This document shows positions 15,517 through 22,873 of a stretch of DNA of 22,878 bases, piece by piece (positions within the stretch are counted from its first letter, which is position 1; the number at the start of each line of letters is the position of its first letter). Source of the DNA: JAVBOJ01 sp031550755. Its GTDB lineage: Bacteria > Bacillota > Clostridia > Oscillospirales > UBA929. A program made the translations under genes and the position numbers. The stretch is taken from the NCBI GenBank assembly GCA_031550755.1, contig JAVBOJ010000014.1, forward strand, positions 1 through 22,878, written 5' to 3'. Below the pieces are notes generated by a model that was given only the letters and a program-made list of their open reading frames with translations, was not told the DNA's origin and made no database searches.

Positions 15517-17340
15517 CTATTTGTTCTCCTCGTCCACCGGTTTAAAATCCGCGTCCACCACATTGTCGTCCGGCGGCGGGGGCGCGGCCGCGCCCGGCGC
15601 CAGAGGCGGCACCAGGGAGTACAGCTTTTCGCTGACGGCGTAAAACGCCTTGGCCAGCGCCTCTGTTTTCTCCTTGATGTCGTCATAATTTTCGCCCTTG
15701 AGGGCTTCCTTGAGGGTCTCCAGCGCCTCGGTGACCGGCTTCTTGTCGTCGTCGGAAATTTTGTCGCCCATGTCGGTCAGCGTTTTTTCCGACTGATACA
15801 CCATCTGGTCGGCGTGGTTGCGGGTATCGACCTCCTCGCGGCGCTTTTTGTCGTCGGAGGCGAACTGCTCGGCGTCCTTCATGGCGCGGTCGATATCGTC
15901 CTTGGAGAGGTTGGACGACGCCGTGATGGTGACCTGCTGCTCCTTGCCGGTGCCGAGATCCTTGGCGGCGACGTGGACAATGCCGTTGGCGTCGATGTCA
16001 AAGGTGACCTCAATCTGCGGGACGCCGCGCGGCGCGGGCGGGATGCCGTCGAGATGGAACCGCCCCAGCGTCTTGTTGTAGGCGGCCATTTCGCGTTCGC
16101 CTTGCAGCACATGAACCTCGACCGAGGTCTGCCCGTCGGCGGCCGTGGAATACACCTGTGTTTTTTTGGTGGGAATGGTGGTGTTGCGCTCGATCATGCG
16201 GGTAAACACCCCGCCCATGGTCTCGATGCCGAGGGACAGCGGCGTAACGTCGAGCAGCAGCAGATCCTTGACCTCGCCGCCCAGCACGCCGGCCTGAATG
16301 GCCGCGCCCATGGCGACGCATTCATCGGGGTTGATGCCCTTAAACGGCTCCTTGCCGGTCAGCTTGGCAACGGCCTCCTGCACGGCTGGAATGCGCGACG
16401 AGCCGCCGACCAGCAAAACCCGCGCGAGATCCTTGGCCTCCAGCCCGGAATCCTTCAGCGCCTGCCGCACCGGCCCGAGGGTCTGTTCGACGAGGTGGGC
16501 GGTCAGCTCGTTGAATTTGGCGCGGGTGAGGGTCATGTCGAGATGCTTGGGCCCGGTGGCGTCGGCGGTGATGTAAGGCAGATTGACCGAGGTGGAGGTC
16601 ACGCCGGACAGCTCGACCTTGGCCTTTTCGGCGGCCTCCTTGAGGCGCTGCATGGCGATTTTATCGCCTGAAAGATCGACGCCGGCGGTCTTTTTAAATT
16701 CCGCCACCATGTATTTCATGACGCATTCGTCAAAATCGTCGCCACCGAGGCGGTTGTTGCCGGCGGTGGCCAGCACCTCGAGCACCCCGTCGCCGATTTC
16801 GAGCACCGACACGTCAAACGTGCCGCCGCCGAGGTCATAGACCATGATTTTCTGGTCGTGCTCCTTGTCGAGCCCATAGGCCAGCGCGGCGGCGGTGGGC
16901 TCGTTGATGATGCGCAGCACCTCCAGCCCGGCGATTTTGCCGGCGTCCTTGGTGGCCTGCCGCTGGGCGTCGGTAAAATAGGCGGGGGTCGTGATGACGG
17001 CCTGGGTGACCGTCGTGCCGAGATAGGCCTCGGCGTCGGCCTTGAGCTTTTGCAGGATCATGGCCGAGATTTCCTGCGGCGAGTAGTTTTTGCCGTCGAT
17101 TTTGACCCGGCGGTCGGTGCCCATGTCGCGCTTGATCGACGCGATGGTGCGGTCGGGGTTGGTGATGGCCTGCCGCTTGGCGACCTGCCCGACCATGCGC
17201 TCGCCGTCCTTGGCGAAGGCGACGACGGAGGGCGTGGTGCGGTTGCCCTCGGCGCCGACGATGACGGTGGGCTCGCCGCCCTCCAGCGCGGCGACGCAGG
17301 AGTTGGTGGTGCCGAGATCGATGCCGATAATTTTACCCAT
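15517..17340 (-). CDS. dnaK: Chaperone DnaK (Hsp70)
   Basis: Hsp70 chaperone (607 residues) that holds and folds client proteins with DnaJ and GrpE. The ATPase domain opens MGKIIGIDLGTTNSCVA, with IINEPTAAALAYGLD and VYDLGGGTFDVSVLEIGDG; the compact early region is the Gram-positive form. The substrate domain contains LLLLDVTPLSLGIETMGG. The C-terminus ends in a Pro-rich stretch and DADFKPVDEENK. ATG at 17338-17340 follows GGAGGAAA. It is third in hrcA-grpE-dnaK. No dnaJ follows; a terminator does. Confidence 0.98.
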   Translation of the reverse strand: MGKIIGIDLGTTNSCVAALEGGEPTVIVGAEGNRTTPSVVAFAKDGERMVGQVAKRQAITNPDRTIASIKRDMGTDRRVKIDGKNYSPQEISAMILQKLKADAEAYLGTTVTQAVITTPAYFTDAQRQATKDAGKIAGLEVLRIINEPTAAALAYGLDKEHDQKIMVYDLGGGTFDVSVLEIGDGVLEVLATAGNNRLGGDDFDECVMKYMVAEFKKTAGVDLSGDKIAMQRLKEAAEKAKVELSGVTSTSVNLPYITADATGPKHLDMTLTRAKFNELTAHLVEQTLGPVRQALKDSGLEAKDLARVLLVGGSSRIPAVQEAVAKLTGKEPFKGINPDECVAMGAAIQAGVLGGEVKDLLLLDVTPLSLGIETMGGVFTRMIERNTTIPTKKTQVYSTAADGQTSVEVHVLQGEREMAAYNKTLGRFHLDGIPPAPRGVPQIEVTFDIDANGIVHVAAKDLGTGKEQQVTITASSNLSKDDIDRAMKDAEQFASDDKKRREEVDTRNHADQMVYQSEKTLTDMGDKISDDDKKPVTEALETLKEALKGENYDDIKEKTEALAKAFYAVSEKLYSLVPPLAPGAAAPPPPDDNVVDADFKPVDEENK

Positions 17341-17363
17341 AAAAATTTCCTCCAGAAATTATT

Positions 17364-17389
17364 TCTCGAAAATCTGCGGATTTTCTCGA
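17364..17389. repeat. TCTCGAAA-type palindrome between grpE and dnaK
   Basis: GAAAATC (17368-17374), loop TGCG, GATTTTC (17379-17385), framed by TCTC and TCGA, the same frame as 10474-10501. The remaining gap to grpE (17390-17472) is a GC-rich imperfect palindrome region bounded by two CTAG motifs, one of which contains the grpE stop. Confidence 0.6.
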
Positions 17390-17472
17390 TATGGACTAGG
17401 GATGCCGCTGCGGCGGAATGAATCCGCCTACGCGGCGATTGATTTCACGGGAGAAAGGTGCGCTTCAAAGGA

Positions 17473-18066
17473 CTAGTTTGCCACCTTGACCATCGCGTGG
17501 CGGATGACCTTGTCGCCCATCATAAACCCCTGGGAGAACACCTCGGCGATCACGCTTTCGCCCAGCGCCTCGTCGTCGATATGCATGACGGCGTCGTGTA
17601 CAGTGGGATCAAACGGATCGTTCGCGGCGGCGATGGGCTGAATGTCCAGCTTGCCGAGAATTTCCATCAGCCCGGCCATAATCATCTCGACGCCGCGGGC
17701 ATAGGCGGCGTCCTCGGTCGATTGCTTGAGCGCCCGTTCGAGATTGTCGTACACCGGGAGAAATTTCGCGGCGGTGTCGGCGGCGGCGTCCTTGTAGAGG
17801 GTCTCGCGCTCGCGGGCGGTGCGGCGGCGGAAATTTTCATATTCGGCGGCCAGCCGTGCGTGATGATTTTTCAGCTCGGCCAGCTCGGCGGCGGCCGAGA
17901 GACAGGAGGTCAAAAAGCCTTCCATTTCCTCCGGGGTCATGTCCGTTTCCCCGGGCGGCGCGGCGTTGTCCGGCATCGCCGTCTGTCCGTCGGGCGGAAC
18001 CCCGGGCAAATCCGGCGGCGCGTCGGGGATGGGAAGGGGCTCGGGCTGCTTCTTTTTGGTACTCAT
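17473..18066 (-). CDS. grpE: Nucleotide exchange factor GrpE
   Basis: GrpE (197 residues) releases ADP from DnaK. A Pro-rich disordered N-terminus (about 1-40) precedes the long dimerisation helix (AELAELKNHHARLAAEYENF) and the RRRTARERE segment. The C-terminal beta domain shows DPFDPTVHDAVMHIDD and EVFSQGFMMGDKVIRHAMVKV, the family signature. Its ATG (complement of 18064-18066) overlaps the hrcA TGA in an ATGA arrangement, implying translational coupling. The TAG at 17473-17475 sits in a repeated ACTAG motif. Confidence 0.97.
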   Translation of the reverse strand: MSTKKKQPEPLPIPDAPPDLPGVPPDGQTAMPDNAAPPGETDMTPEEMEGFLTSCLSAAAELAELKNHHARLAAEYENFRRRTARERETLYKDAAADTAAKFLPVYDNLERALKQSTEDAAYARGVEMIMAGLMEILGKLDIQPIAAANDPFDPTVHDAVMHIDDEALGESVIAEVFSQGFMMGDKVIRHAMVKVAN

Positions 18067-19103
18067 GTTGATTCTTCTTCCTCTCCGCTGAGATAATGGC
18101 CCAGCCGCTGGGCAAAATAGGACAAATGGGAGGACAGGCGGGCGTAGTCCATGCGCGTGGGGCCGACGACGCCGATCATCCCCTGCAGGTTGTCGCCGAT
18201 GTGATAGGTGGCCATGATGACGCTGGCGTCCTGCAAGGCTTCATTGACATTTTCCGGCCCGATGACAAAGCGGACGGGGGTCGCCGGGTCGGGGGTGGAG
18301 ATTTTCGAAAGCTCCCTCCGGTCGGAGAGATATTCCAGCAGCCGCCGCGCCTTGAGGATATCGCGGTACTCCGGATGCGAGAGAAGATGCGACTGCCCCG
18401 AGAGCATGACCTCGCGCGTATCAAAGGAGCGCTCCGTCTCCTGCAGAAACTCGACAATAAAGGGAATATACGGCCTGCCGTCGGGGGTACGCGCCGCGAC
18501 CGCTTCCCAGTGCGCCTCCCCGAGCTCCGAGACGCAGAGCCCGACGAGATAGAGATTGAGCGACAGGGAGAGCTGGCGCAGGGTGTCCTCCTCCGGGGCA
18601 AAGGGCGGGCGGCAGAGCTTGTTTTTCACGACGGCGGGCTGTGTCACAAGGACGATGATAAACGCGTCGGCGCCGGCGGCGAAGAGATCAAACCGAATGA
18701 TCCGGACGGTGTCTGCGCGCGGCGCGAGGGTATAGGCGGTGTATTGGGTCAGCGAGGCGAGAAACTGTCCGGCCTCGGCGAGCAAATTGTCCAGCTCGAG
18801 CATTTTAAGCCGGAGGGAGGCGTTGATGGACTCCATTTCCGAAAGGGAGAGCTGGTGCCGATGCATGAGCTCGTTGACATAGAGCCGATAGCCCAGCGGG
18901 GAGGGCACGCGGCCGGCGGAGGTATGGGGCTGCTCGAGATATCCCTGCCGGGTGAGCTCGGCCATCTCATTGCGCAGGGTGGCCGGGGAAAAATCGAGCC
19001 CCGGGCGTTCGGCGAGGGACTTGGAGCCGACCGGCTCCACATTTTGGATATAGTCCTCGACGACCGCCTTCAATATACGTTTTTTTCTGGCATCCAGTTC
19101 CAT
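18063..19103 (-). CDS. hrcA: Heat-shock repressor HrcA
   Basis: HrcA (346 residues) represses heat-shock genes by binding CIRCE. It opens MELDARKKRILKAVVEDYIQ with a winged helix (PVGSKSLAERPGLDFSPATLRNEM, SAGRVPSPLGYRLYVNEL) and ends with the GPTRMDYARLSSHLSYFAQRL segment typical of the family. The start was placed at ATG 19101-19103 because AGGTGAT, matching the anti-16S sequence, lies 4 bases before it; ATG 19107-19109 and GTG 19110-19112 are in frame but overlap that site. It is first in the operon and directly behind a perfect CIRCE, so it represses itself, grpE and dnaK. Confidence 0.96.
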   Translation of the reverse strand: MELDARKKRILKAVVEDYIQNVEPVGSKSLAERPGLDFSPATLRNEMAELTRQGYLEQPHTSAGRVPSPLGYRLYVNELMHRHQLSLSEMESINASLRLKMLELDNLLAEAGQFLASLTQYTAYTLAPRADTVRIIRFDLFAAGADAFIIVLVTQPAVVKNKLCRPPFAPEEDTLRQLSLSLNLYLVGLCVSELGEAHWEAVAARTPDGRPYIPFIVEFLQETERSFDTREVMLSGQSHLLSHPEYRDILKARRLLEYLSDRRELSKISTPDPATPVRFVIGPENVNEALQDASVIMATYHIGDNLQGMIGVVGPTRMDYARLSSHLSYFAQRLGHYLSGEEEEST

Positions 19104-19116
19104 TTTCATCACCTGT

Positions 19117-19143
19117 TTAGCACTCGATAGTTGAGAGTGCTAA
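19117..19143 (-). promoter_or_regulatory. CIRCE operator
   Basis: TTAGCACTC (19117-19125), nine bases, then GAGTGCTAA (19135-19143): a perfect match to the HrcA operator. It starts 4 bases after the -10 and ends beside the hrcA ribosome site, so it covers the transcription start and most of the leader. Confidence 0.97.
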
Positions 19144-19147
19144 CGCT

Positions 19148-19176
19148 ACTTTACCACCGGGGCGGGGGAATGTCAA
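19148..19176 (-). promoter_or_regulatory. Sigma-A promoter of the hrcA-grpE-dnaK operon
   Basis: Minus strand: -35 TTGACA (19171-19176, perfect), 17-base spacer, -10 TAAAGT (19148-19153). It drives the operon and is controlled by the adjacent CIRCE. Confidence 0.9.
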
Positions 19177-19291
19177 GAGACAAAGAAAAAGTTCATAAAG
19201 CGGACATACTCTCATGCCCCGGCGCATCCCGCCCCCCCGCGCAATGCAGGGCGCGACGCCCTCGGCGCGCCGGTGTGCCCACAATCCCCCG

Positions 19292-19388
19292 GCCTGCGGC
19301 CACCCCCTTTTGGAAAGGGGGCATGGGCGTGCGGCGTTCCCAAGGCCCCTTTCCCAAAGGGGCTGTTGGCGTAGCCGACTGGGGATTG
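19292..19388. repeat. Branched palindromic repeat of about 97 bp
   Basis: Outer arms CAATCCCC (19292-19299) and GGGGATTG (19381-19388) enclose hairpins CCCCCTTT-TGG-AAAGGGGG (19303-19321) and GCCCCTTT-CCC-AAAGGGGC (19345-19363) and a GTTGGC-GTA-GCCGAC hairpin (about 19365-19379). It lies in the 19177-19474 gap between the divergent hrcA and SRP RNA promoters, where no gene is visible. Confidence 0.75.
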
Positions 19389-19437
19389 GATGCGGGCGAT
19401 TGATCATCGCCCCACAAACGCCGCGTCCCCCGTCCCT

Positions 19438-19465
19438 ATCTATTATCTGTTATCTGTTATCTGCC
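19438..19465. repeat. Heptamer array fragment upstream of the SRP RNA
   Basis: Four heptamers, ATCTATT, ATCTGTT, ATCTGTT, ATCTGCC, match the right arm of the element at 4365-4483. The core and opposite arm are missing. It ends 9 bases before the SRP RNA -35. Confidence 0.75.
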
Positions 19466-19474
19466 CCGTCATGC

Positions 19475-19503
19475 TTGCATTTTTACAATCTCCCGGTTAT
19501 AAT
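19475..19503 (+). promoter_or_regulatory. Sigma-A promoter of the SRP RNA
   Basis: -35 TTGCAT (19475-19480), a 17-base spacer and a perfect -10 TATAAT (19498-19503). The mature RNA would start about 20 bases on, implying 5' trimming or a short leader. Confidence 0.85.
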
Positions 19504-19524
19504 AGCAACGTATCCTTCATTTCT

Positions 19525-19803
19525 CGGCAAGGCCGCGCTAGTTGGGGAGACAGCGGTGCCCTGTACCTGCAACCCGCTACAGCAGGGATGAACTCCCGCC
19601 CTCGGTGCTTCCAGTGTGCCGTCCGACCCAGGCAAGCGGTGATGAGGAACCGGTCTTGCGCAACGGGAACCCGTGAACCATGTCAGGCGGGGAACCGAGC
19701 AGCATTCAGCGGAACCTCCCGTGTGCCGCGAGGGTGCCGTTTCCGAGCCGGCTACCTGGGTTCCGGGCATATTGGGGTGACAACGGCGGGTGCGCGGTCT
19801 TGC
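19525..19803 (+). ncRNA. ffs: Signal recognition particle RNA, large Bacillus type (scRNA)
   Basis: This RNA joins Ffh to target nascent membrane and secreted proteins. It has an Alu domain (AGCGGTGCCCTGTACCTGCA and CTACAGCAGGG) and an S domain (TGCGCAACGGGAA, GAACCATGTCAGG, GAGCAGCATT). The apical hairpin is CGG-GGAA-CCG, with the invariant GGAA tetraloop. The ends pair: AAGGCCGCGC near 19529-19538 with GCGCGGTCTT near 19793-19802. Length near 279 fits the Firmicutes form. The dnaX frame runs back through it, but that part is not coding. Exact ends are estimates. Confidence 0.95.
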
Positions 19804-19821
19804 GGGGAAATGAACAAAAGC

Positions 19822-19852
19822 GAAACGGGCCGGGTTTTCCGGCCCGCTTTAT
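19822..19852 (+). terminator. Terminator between SRP RNA and dnaX
   Basis: CGGGCCGG (19826-19833), loop GTTTT, CCGGCCCG (19839-19846), then CTTTAT. It lies about 20 bases after the SRP RNA and 20 before the dnaX ribosome site. The short T run may let some transcripts read into dnaX, which shows no promoter of its own here. Confidence 0.75.
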
Positions 19853-19871
19853 ACGCGGGGAGGCGGAATCC

Positions 19872-21431
19872 TTGTACAAGGCGTTGTACCGGCGTTGCCG
19901 GCCGCTGACCTTTGCCGACGTGGTCGGGCAGGAGCATATCACAGCCACCCTGCGCCGGGAGGCGAGGGACGGCCGTCTTTCGCACGCCTATCTGTTTACC
20001 GGGACACGCGGGACGGGCAAGACCACTTGCGCCAAAATTTTGGCGCGGGCGGTCAATTGTGAGCATCCCAAGGAGGGCGATCCCTGTAACGCTTGCGCCG
20101 CATGCCGTTCAATTTTAGATGGCAGCGCAATGGACGTCATTGAAATAGACGCCGCGTCCCACAGCGGGGTGGACAATATCCGCGCCCTGCGGGAGGAAGC
20201 GGTCTACGCCCCGGCGGCGCTTTCCCGCCGGGTGTATATTATCGACGAGGTGCACATGCTCTCCACCGGGGCGTTCAACGCCCTTCTGACGATTTTGGAG
20301 GAGCCGCCGCCGCATGTGCTGTTTATTTTGGCCACGACCGAGACCCACAAGGTCCCGGCGACGATTTTGTCCCGCTGTCAGCGGTTCGCCTTCGGGCGCA
20401 TCTCGCCCGCGGCCATGGCGGCGCACCTGACGCGGACAGCCGAAGCCGAGGGCTGCGCCCTGTCGCCCGACGCGGCCTCCCTGCTTTCGCGGCTGGCCGA
20501 CGGGTCGCTGCGCGACGGGCTGTCCCTGCTCGACCAATGCCTGTCGGGCGGCGTGTCGGCGCTGACCGAGGACGGCGTTTACACGGCGCTGGGGCTGTCG
20601 GGGCTGGCGCAAATTTTGTCGCTGGCCGACGCCGTCGAGCGGCGCGACACGGCGGAAACGCTGGCCTCCTTTGCGGCGCAGTATCAGGCCGGACGAGACG
20701 CCGGCGCTTTGTTTGACGAATTGTCGCATTTTCTGCGGGATTTGCTGCTGTTTCATTTTTCGCCCGGGGCCGTGACGCTGCGGGAGCCGGAACGCCAGCT
20801 GGCGCAGCGCTTCGGGGCGGACAGGCTTCTCTACTGCCTGTCGCGCCTGCAGGAGACGCAAACGCTGCTGCCGCGCAGTATATCGCGGCGGCTGGACGCC
20901 GAGCTGTGTCTCATCCGCCTGTGCGAGGAGCGTTTGTCCGTCTCGCCCGAGGCGCTGGAAGCCCGCCTGACCCGTCTGGAAACCATGCTGGACGGCGCGC
21001 CGCGCGTCGCCGCGCCCGCGCCAAGGCCGTCCGTTGAAACACCGCCGCAGCCCGCCCCCGTCTCGTCTGCCCCCGCACCGATCATCCCGGAAGCGCCTCT
21101 CCCGGAGCCGTCTCCGCCCGTTGCGGCGGCGGACGCGGATTTCGCGGCGGCGTTGGGCGCGGCGGTGCTGCCGCAGCTGGCGCTGCCGATGCGGGCGTTT
21201 TTGTCCGACATGACCTGCGTGTTGACGGACAGCCGGCTGACCGTCGAGGTGGACGAGCTTGCCCGCAATTTGCTGCACAACGCGCCGACGACCGCGCTGT
21301 TTGCCAAAAGCGCCGAGGCCCTGTGCGGGCATCCGGTCGAGGTGGTTTTCGCGGCCAAGACGCCCGGCCCCAAGCGCACCGCGCTGGACGAGCTGGTCTC
21401 CCGCGGCGGCGGGATTGTTACGGTGGAATAA
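19872..21431 (+). CDS. dnaX: DNA polymerase III gamma/tau clamp loader
   Basis: The AAA+ clamp-loader subunit (519 residues) loads DnaN and holds the replicase together. The start was placed at TTG 19872 because GGGGAGG lies 8 bases before it and the protein then opens (L/M)YKALYRRCRPLTFADVVGQ, as in the family; further upstream the frame is in SRP RNA. Walker A is GTRGTGKTT (44-52). Zinc ligands are Cys63, Cys72, Cys75 and Cys78. A DEVH Walker B and an ILSRCQRF sensor follow. A Pro/Ala linker (about 365-405) leads to the tau-type C-terminal domain. dnaX-ebfC-recR order is typical. Confidence 0.96.
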   Translation: MYKALYRRCRPLTFADVVGQEHITATLRREARDGRLSHAYLFTGTRGTGKTTCAKILARAVNCEHPKEGDPCNACAACRSILDGSAMDVIEIDAASHSGVDNIRALREEAVYAPAALSRRVYIIDEVHMLSTGAFNALLTILEEPPPHVLFILATTETHKVPATILSRCQRFAFGRISPAAMAAHLTRTAEAEGCALSPDAASLLSRLADGSLRDGLSLLDQCLSGGVSALTEDGVYTALGLSGLAQILSLADAVERRDTAETLASFAAQYQAGRDAGALFDELSHFLRDLLLFHFSPGAVTLREPERQLAQRFGADRLLYCLSRLQETQTLLPRSISRRLDAELCLIRLCEERLSVSPEALEARLTRLETMLDGAPRVAAPAPRPSVETPPQPAPVSSAPAPIIPEAPLPEPSPPVAAADADFAAALGAAVLPQLALPMRAFLSDMTCVLTDSRLTVEVDELARNLLHNAPTTALFAKSAEALCGHPVEVVFAAKTPGPKRTALDELVSRGGGIVTVE

Positions 21432-21517
21432 AAGGACGCGTCTCATTTATTGGGACGAGGGCGCGTCAAGGATGCCGCGCTCTTCAAACACCATTCACTG
21501 ACAAGGAGGAATATACT

Positions 21518-21847
21518 ATGTCGAAGAAATTTTCCGGGATGGGCGGGGTCAACCCCGGCATGCTCAAGCAGGTGCAGAAAATGCAGGAGGACATGCTCAA
21601 GGCGCAGGAGGAGCTGGAGGCCAAAACTTACACGGCCAGTGTAGGCGGCGGCGCGGTGAAGGCGACCGTCACCGGCAAAAAGCAGCTGACCGAAATCGTC
21701 CTGTCGCCCGACGCGGTGGATCCCGCCGAGGTGGAAATGTTGCAGGATCTGGTGCTCAGCGCGGTCAACGAGGCGCTGCGCCAGGCCGAGGACGATATGT
21801 CGCAGGGGATGCGCCGGTTTACCGGCGGCCTCAACCTGCCGTTTTAA
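21518..21847 (+). CDS. ebfC: YbaB/EbfC nucleoid-associated protein
   Basis: A 109-residue DNA-binding protein of the YbaB/EbfC family, which forms tweezer-shaped dimers and is nearly always encoded between dnaX and recR. ATG at 21518 follows a strong AAGGAGG (21503-21509). It has a Gly/Met-rich start (FSGMGGVNPGMLKQ), a helix (VQKMQEDMLKAQEELE), then the beta part with GGGAVKATVTGKK and LSPDAVDPAEVEMLQDLVLSAVNEAL, the core signature. It ends GGLNLPF. Two bases separate it from recR. Confidence 0.96.
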   Translation: MSKKFSGMGGVNPGMLKQVQKMQEDMLKAQEELEAKTYTASVGGGAVKATVTGKKQLTEIVLSPDAVDPAEVEMLQDLVLSAVNEALRQAEDDMSQGMRRFTGGLNLPF

Positions 21848-21849
21848 CG

Positions 21850-22449
21850 ATGTCGCTGTTTCCGCCGTCCGTCGAGGCGCTGATCGACGCGTTTGCCCGC
21901 CTGCCCGGCATCGGGCGCAAATCGGCGGGCCGCTTGGCGTTTCATGTGTTGTCCCTGTCCGAGCGCGAGGTGTCGGCCTTTGCCGAGGCGCTGGTGTCGG
22001 CGCGTAAACAAACGCGCGCCTGTTCGATCTGTCAGAACCTGACCGACGGGGACATTTGCCCGGTCTGCCAAAACGGGTCGCGCGACGCGTCCACGATTTG
22101 TGTAGTGGCCGAGGCGCGGGACGTGGCCGCCATCGAGCGCACGCGCGAATATAAGGGGCGCTACCATGTGCTGCACGGGGCGCTGTCGCCCATCACTGGC
22201 GTCGGGCCGGACGAGCTGCGCATCGGCGAGCTGGTGGCGCGGGTGAGCGCCGGCGGGGTGCGCGAGGTGATTTTGGCGACCAATCCGGACACCGAGGGCG
22301 AGGCCACGGCCATGTACATCGCGCATCTGCTGCGGCCGTACGACGTCACGGTGACCCGTCTGGCCTACGGGATTCCGATGGGCGGACATCTCGAATATGC
22401 CGACGAGCTGACCCTGTCGCGGGCGCTGCTGGGGCGGATGAGTTTTTAA
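21850..22449 (+). CDS. recR: Recombination protein RecR
   Basis: RecR (199 residues) is a ring-forming clamp that acts with RecF/RecO in RecA loading. The helix-hairpin-helix is in RLPGIGRKSAGRLAFHVL. Zinc ligands are Cys58, Cys61, Cys70 and Cys73 (CSICQNLTDGDICPVC). The TOPRIM domain runs from ICVVAEARDVAAIE to ATNPDTEGEATAMYIA, followed by GPDELRI-type contacts and ending LSRALLGRMSF. Start and ebfC stop are two bases apart and there is no good ribosome site, so translation is probably coupled to ebfC. Confidence 0.97.
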   Translation: MSLFPPSVEALIDAFARLPGIGRKSAGRLAFHVLSLSEREVSAFAEALVSARKQTRACSICQNLTDGDICPVCQNGSRDASTICVVAEARDVAAIERTREYKGRYHVLHGALSPITGVGPDELRIGELVARVSAGGVREVILATNPDTEGEATAMYIAHLLRPYDVTVTRLAYGIPMGGHLEYADELTLSRALLGRMSF

Positions 22450-22553
22450 TGGAATGTTCATACCGAATTGTCAAATTCTTCTCATTTTATTCATACTCCC
22501 TTCATAAATTGAGGTTAGACTAAGACCATCAACCGAGCGGAAGGGGGAGCGCG

Positions 22554-22739
22554 ATGTAAGAGGAGCACATAGAGGCAGAACGGATTCGGTGTATAATCCC
22601 TCAGGGGGTTTGGCTTTCCTGCGGAGGGGCAAGGCTCTTCCGACCCGAACAGAATACAGCGCCATCGTTCATACAAGCAAGATGGATTTTACAAACCCCA
22701 AGGGTCATTCCCTTGGGGTTTGACAATTCCCTTGCGTGA
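22554..22739 (+). pseudogene. Frame with a stop as second codon (ATG-TAA), possible broken or leader gene
   Basis: GGAAGGGGGAG precedes ATG at 22554, but codon 2 is TAA (22557-22559). Apart from that stop the frame is open for 59 codons to a TGA at 22737-22739 and reads EEHIEAERIRCIIPQGVWLS..., using AGG, AGA, ATA and TTA codons that are rare in the neighbours. The DNA upstream (22450-22530) is AT-rich. It could be a gene killed by a point change, a start-stop leader or chance. I do not recognise the product. Confidence 0.3.
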
Positions 22740-22873
22740 AATTCTTTCACGCAAGGGAATTGTCAACGCATATCATTCAAAACGATGTTTTTGAATGATA
22801 TGCCGTCGCTGCGGCGGGACTCCGTGCAGCAAGCTGCACTCAACGCGAAAAGGAGGGGAAGCCCCTCCTTTTC
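22692..22873. repeat. Run of consecutive perfect palindromes
   Basis: Five hairpins in 182 bases: 13-bp arms 22692-22704/22710-22722 (CAAACCCCAAGGG type); 22-bp perfect arms 22720-22741/22745-22766 with a 3-base loop; 15-bp arms 22768-22782/22789-22803; 7-bp GTGCAGC-AA-GCTGCAC (22824-22839); 12-bp arms 22847-22858/22862-22873, ending in TTTT and terminator-like. No gene lies here within the window. Confidence 0.85.

Noticed and set aside
19680..19871. Upstream extension of the dnaX frame
   Set aside because: It runs through the SRP RNA and its terminator; the protein family starts at YKALYRR and a ribosome site sits before the TTG at 19872.
20115..21446. 443-residue minus-strand open frame
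   Set aside because: Antisense to dnaX and rich in R, Q and G with no motif.
22471..22665. 64-residue minus-strand frame after recR
   Set aside because: No ribosome site, no recognised family, and it overlaps the ATG-TAA region on the other strand.
22450..22691. Riboswitch, tRNA or attachment site after recR
   Set aside because: No cloverleaf, no known aptamer core and no integrase or duplicated site could be seen in the window.
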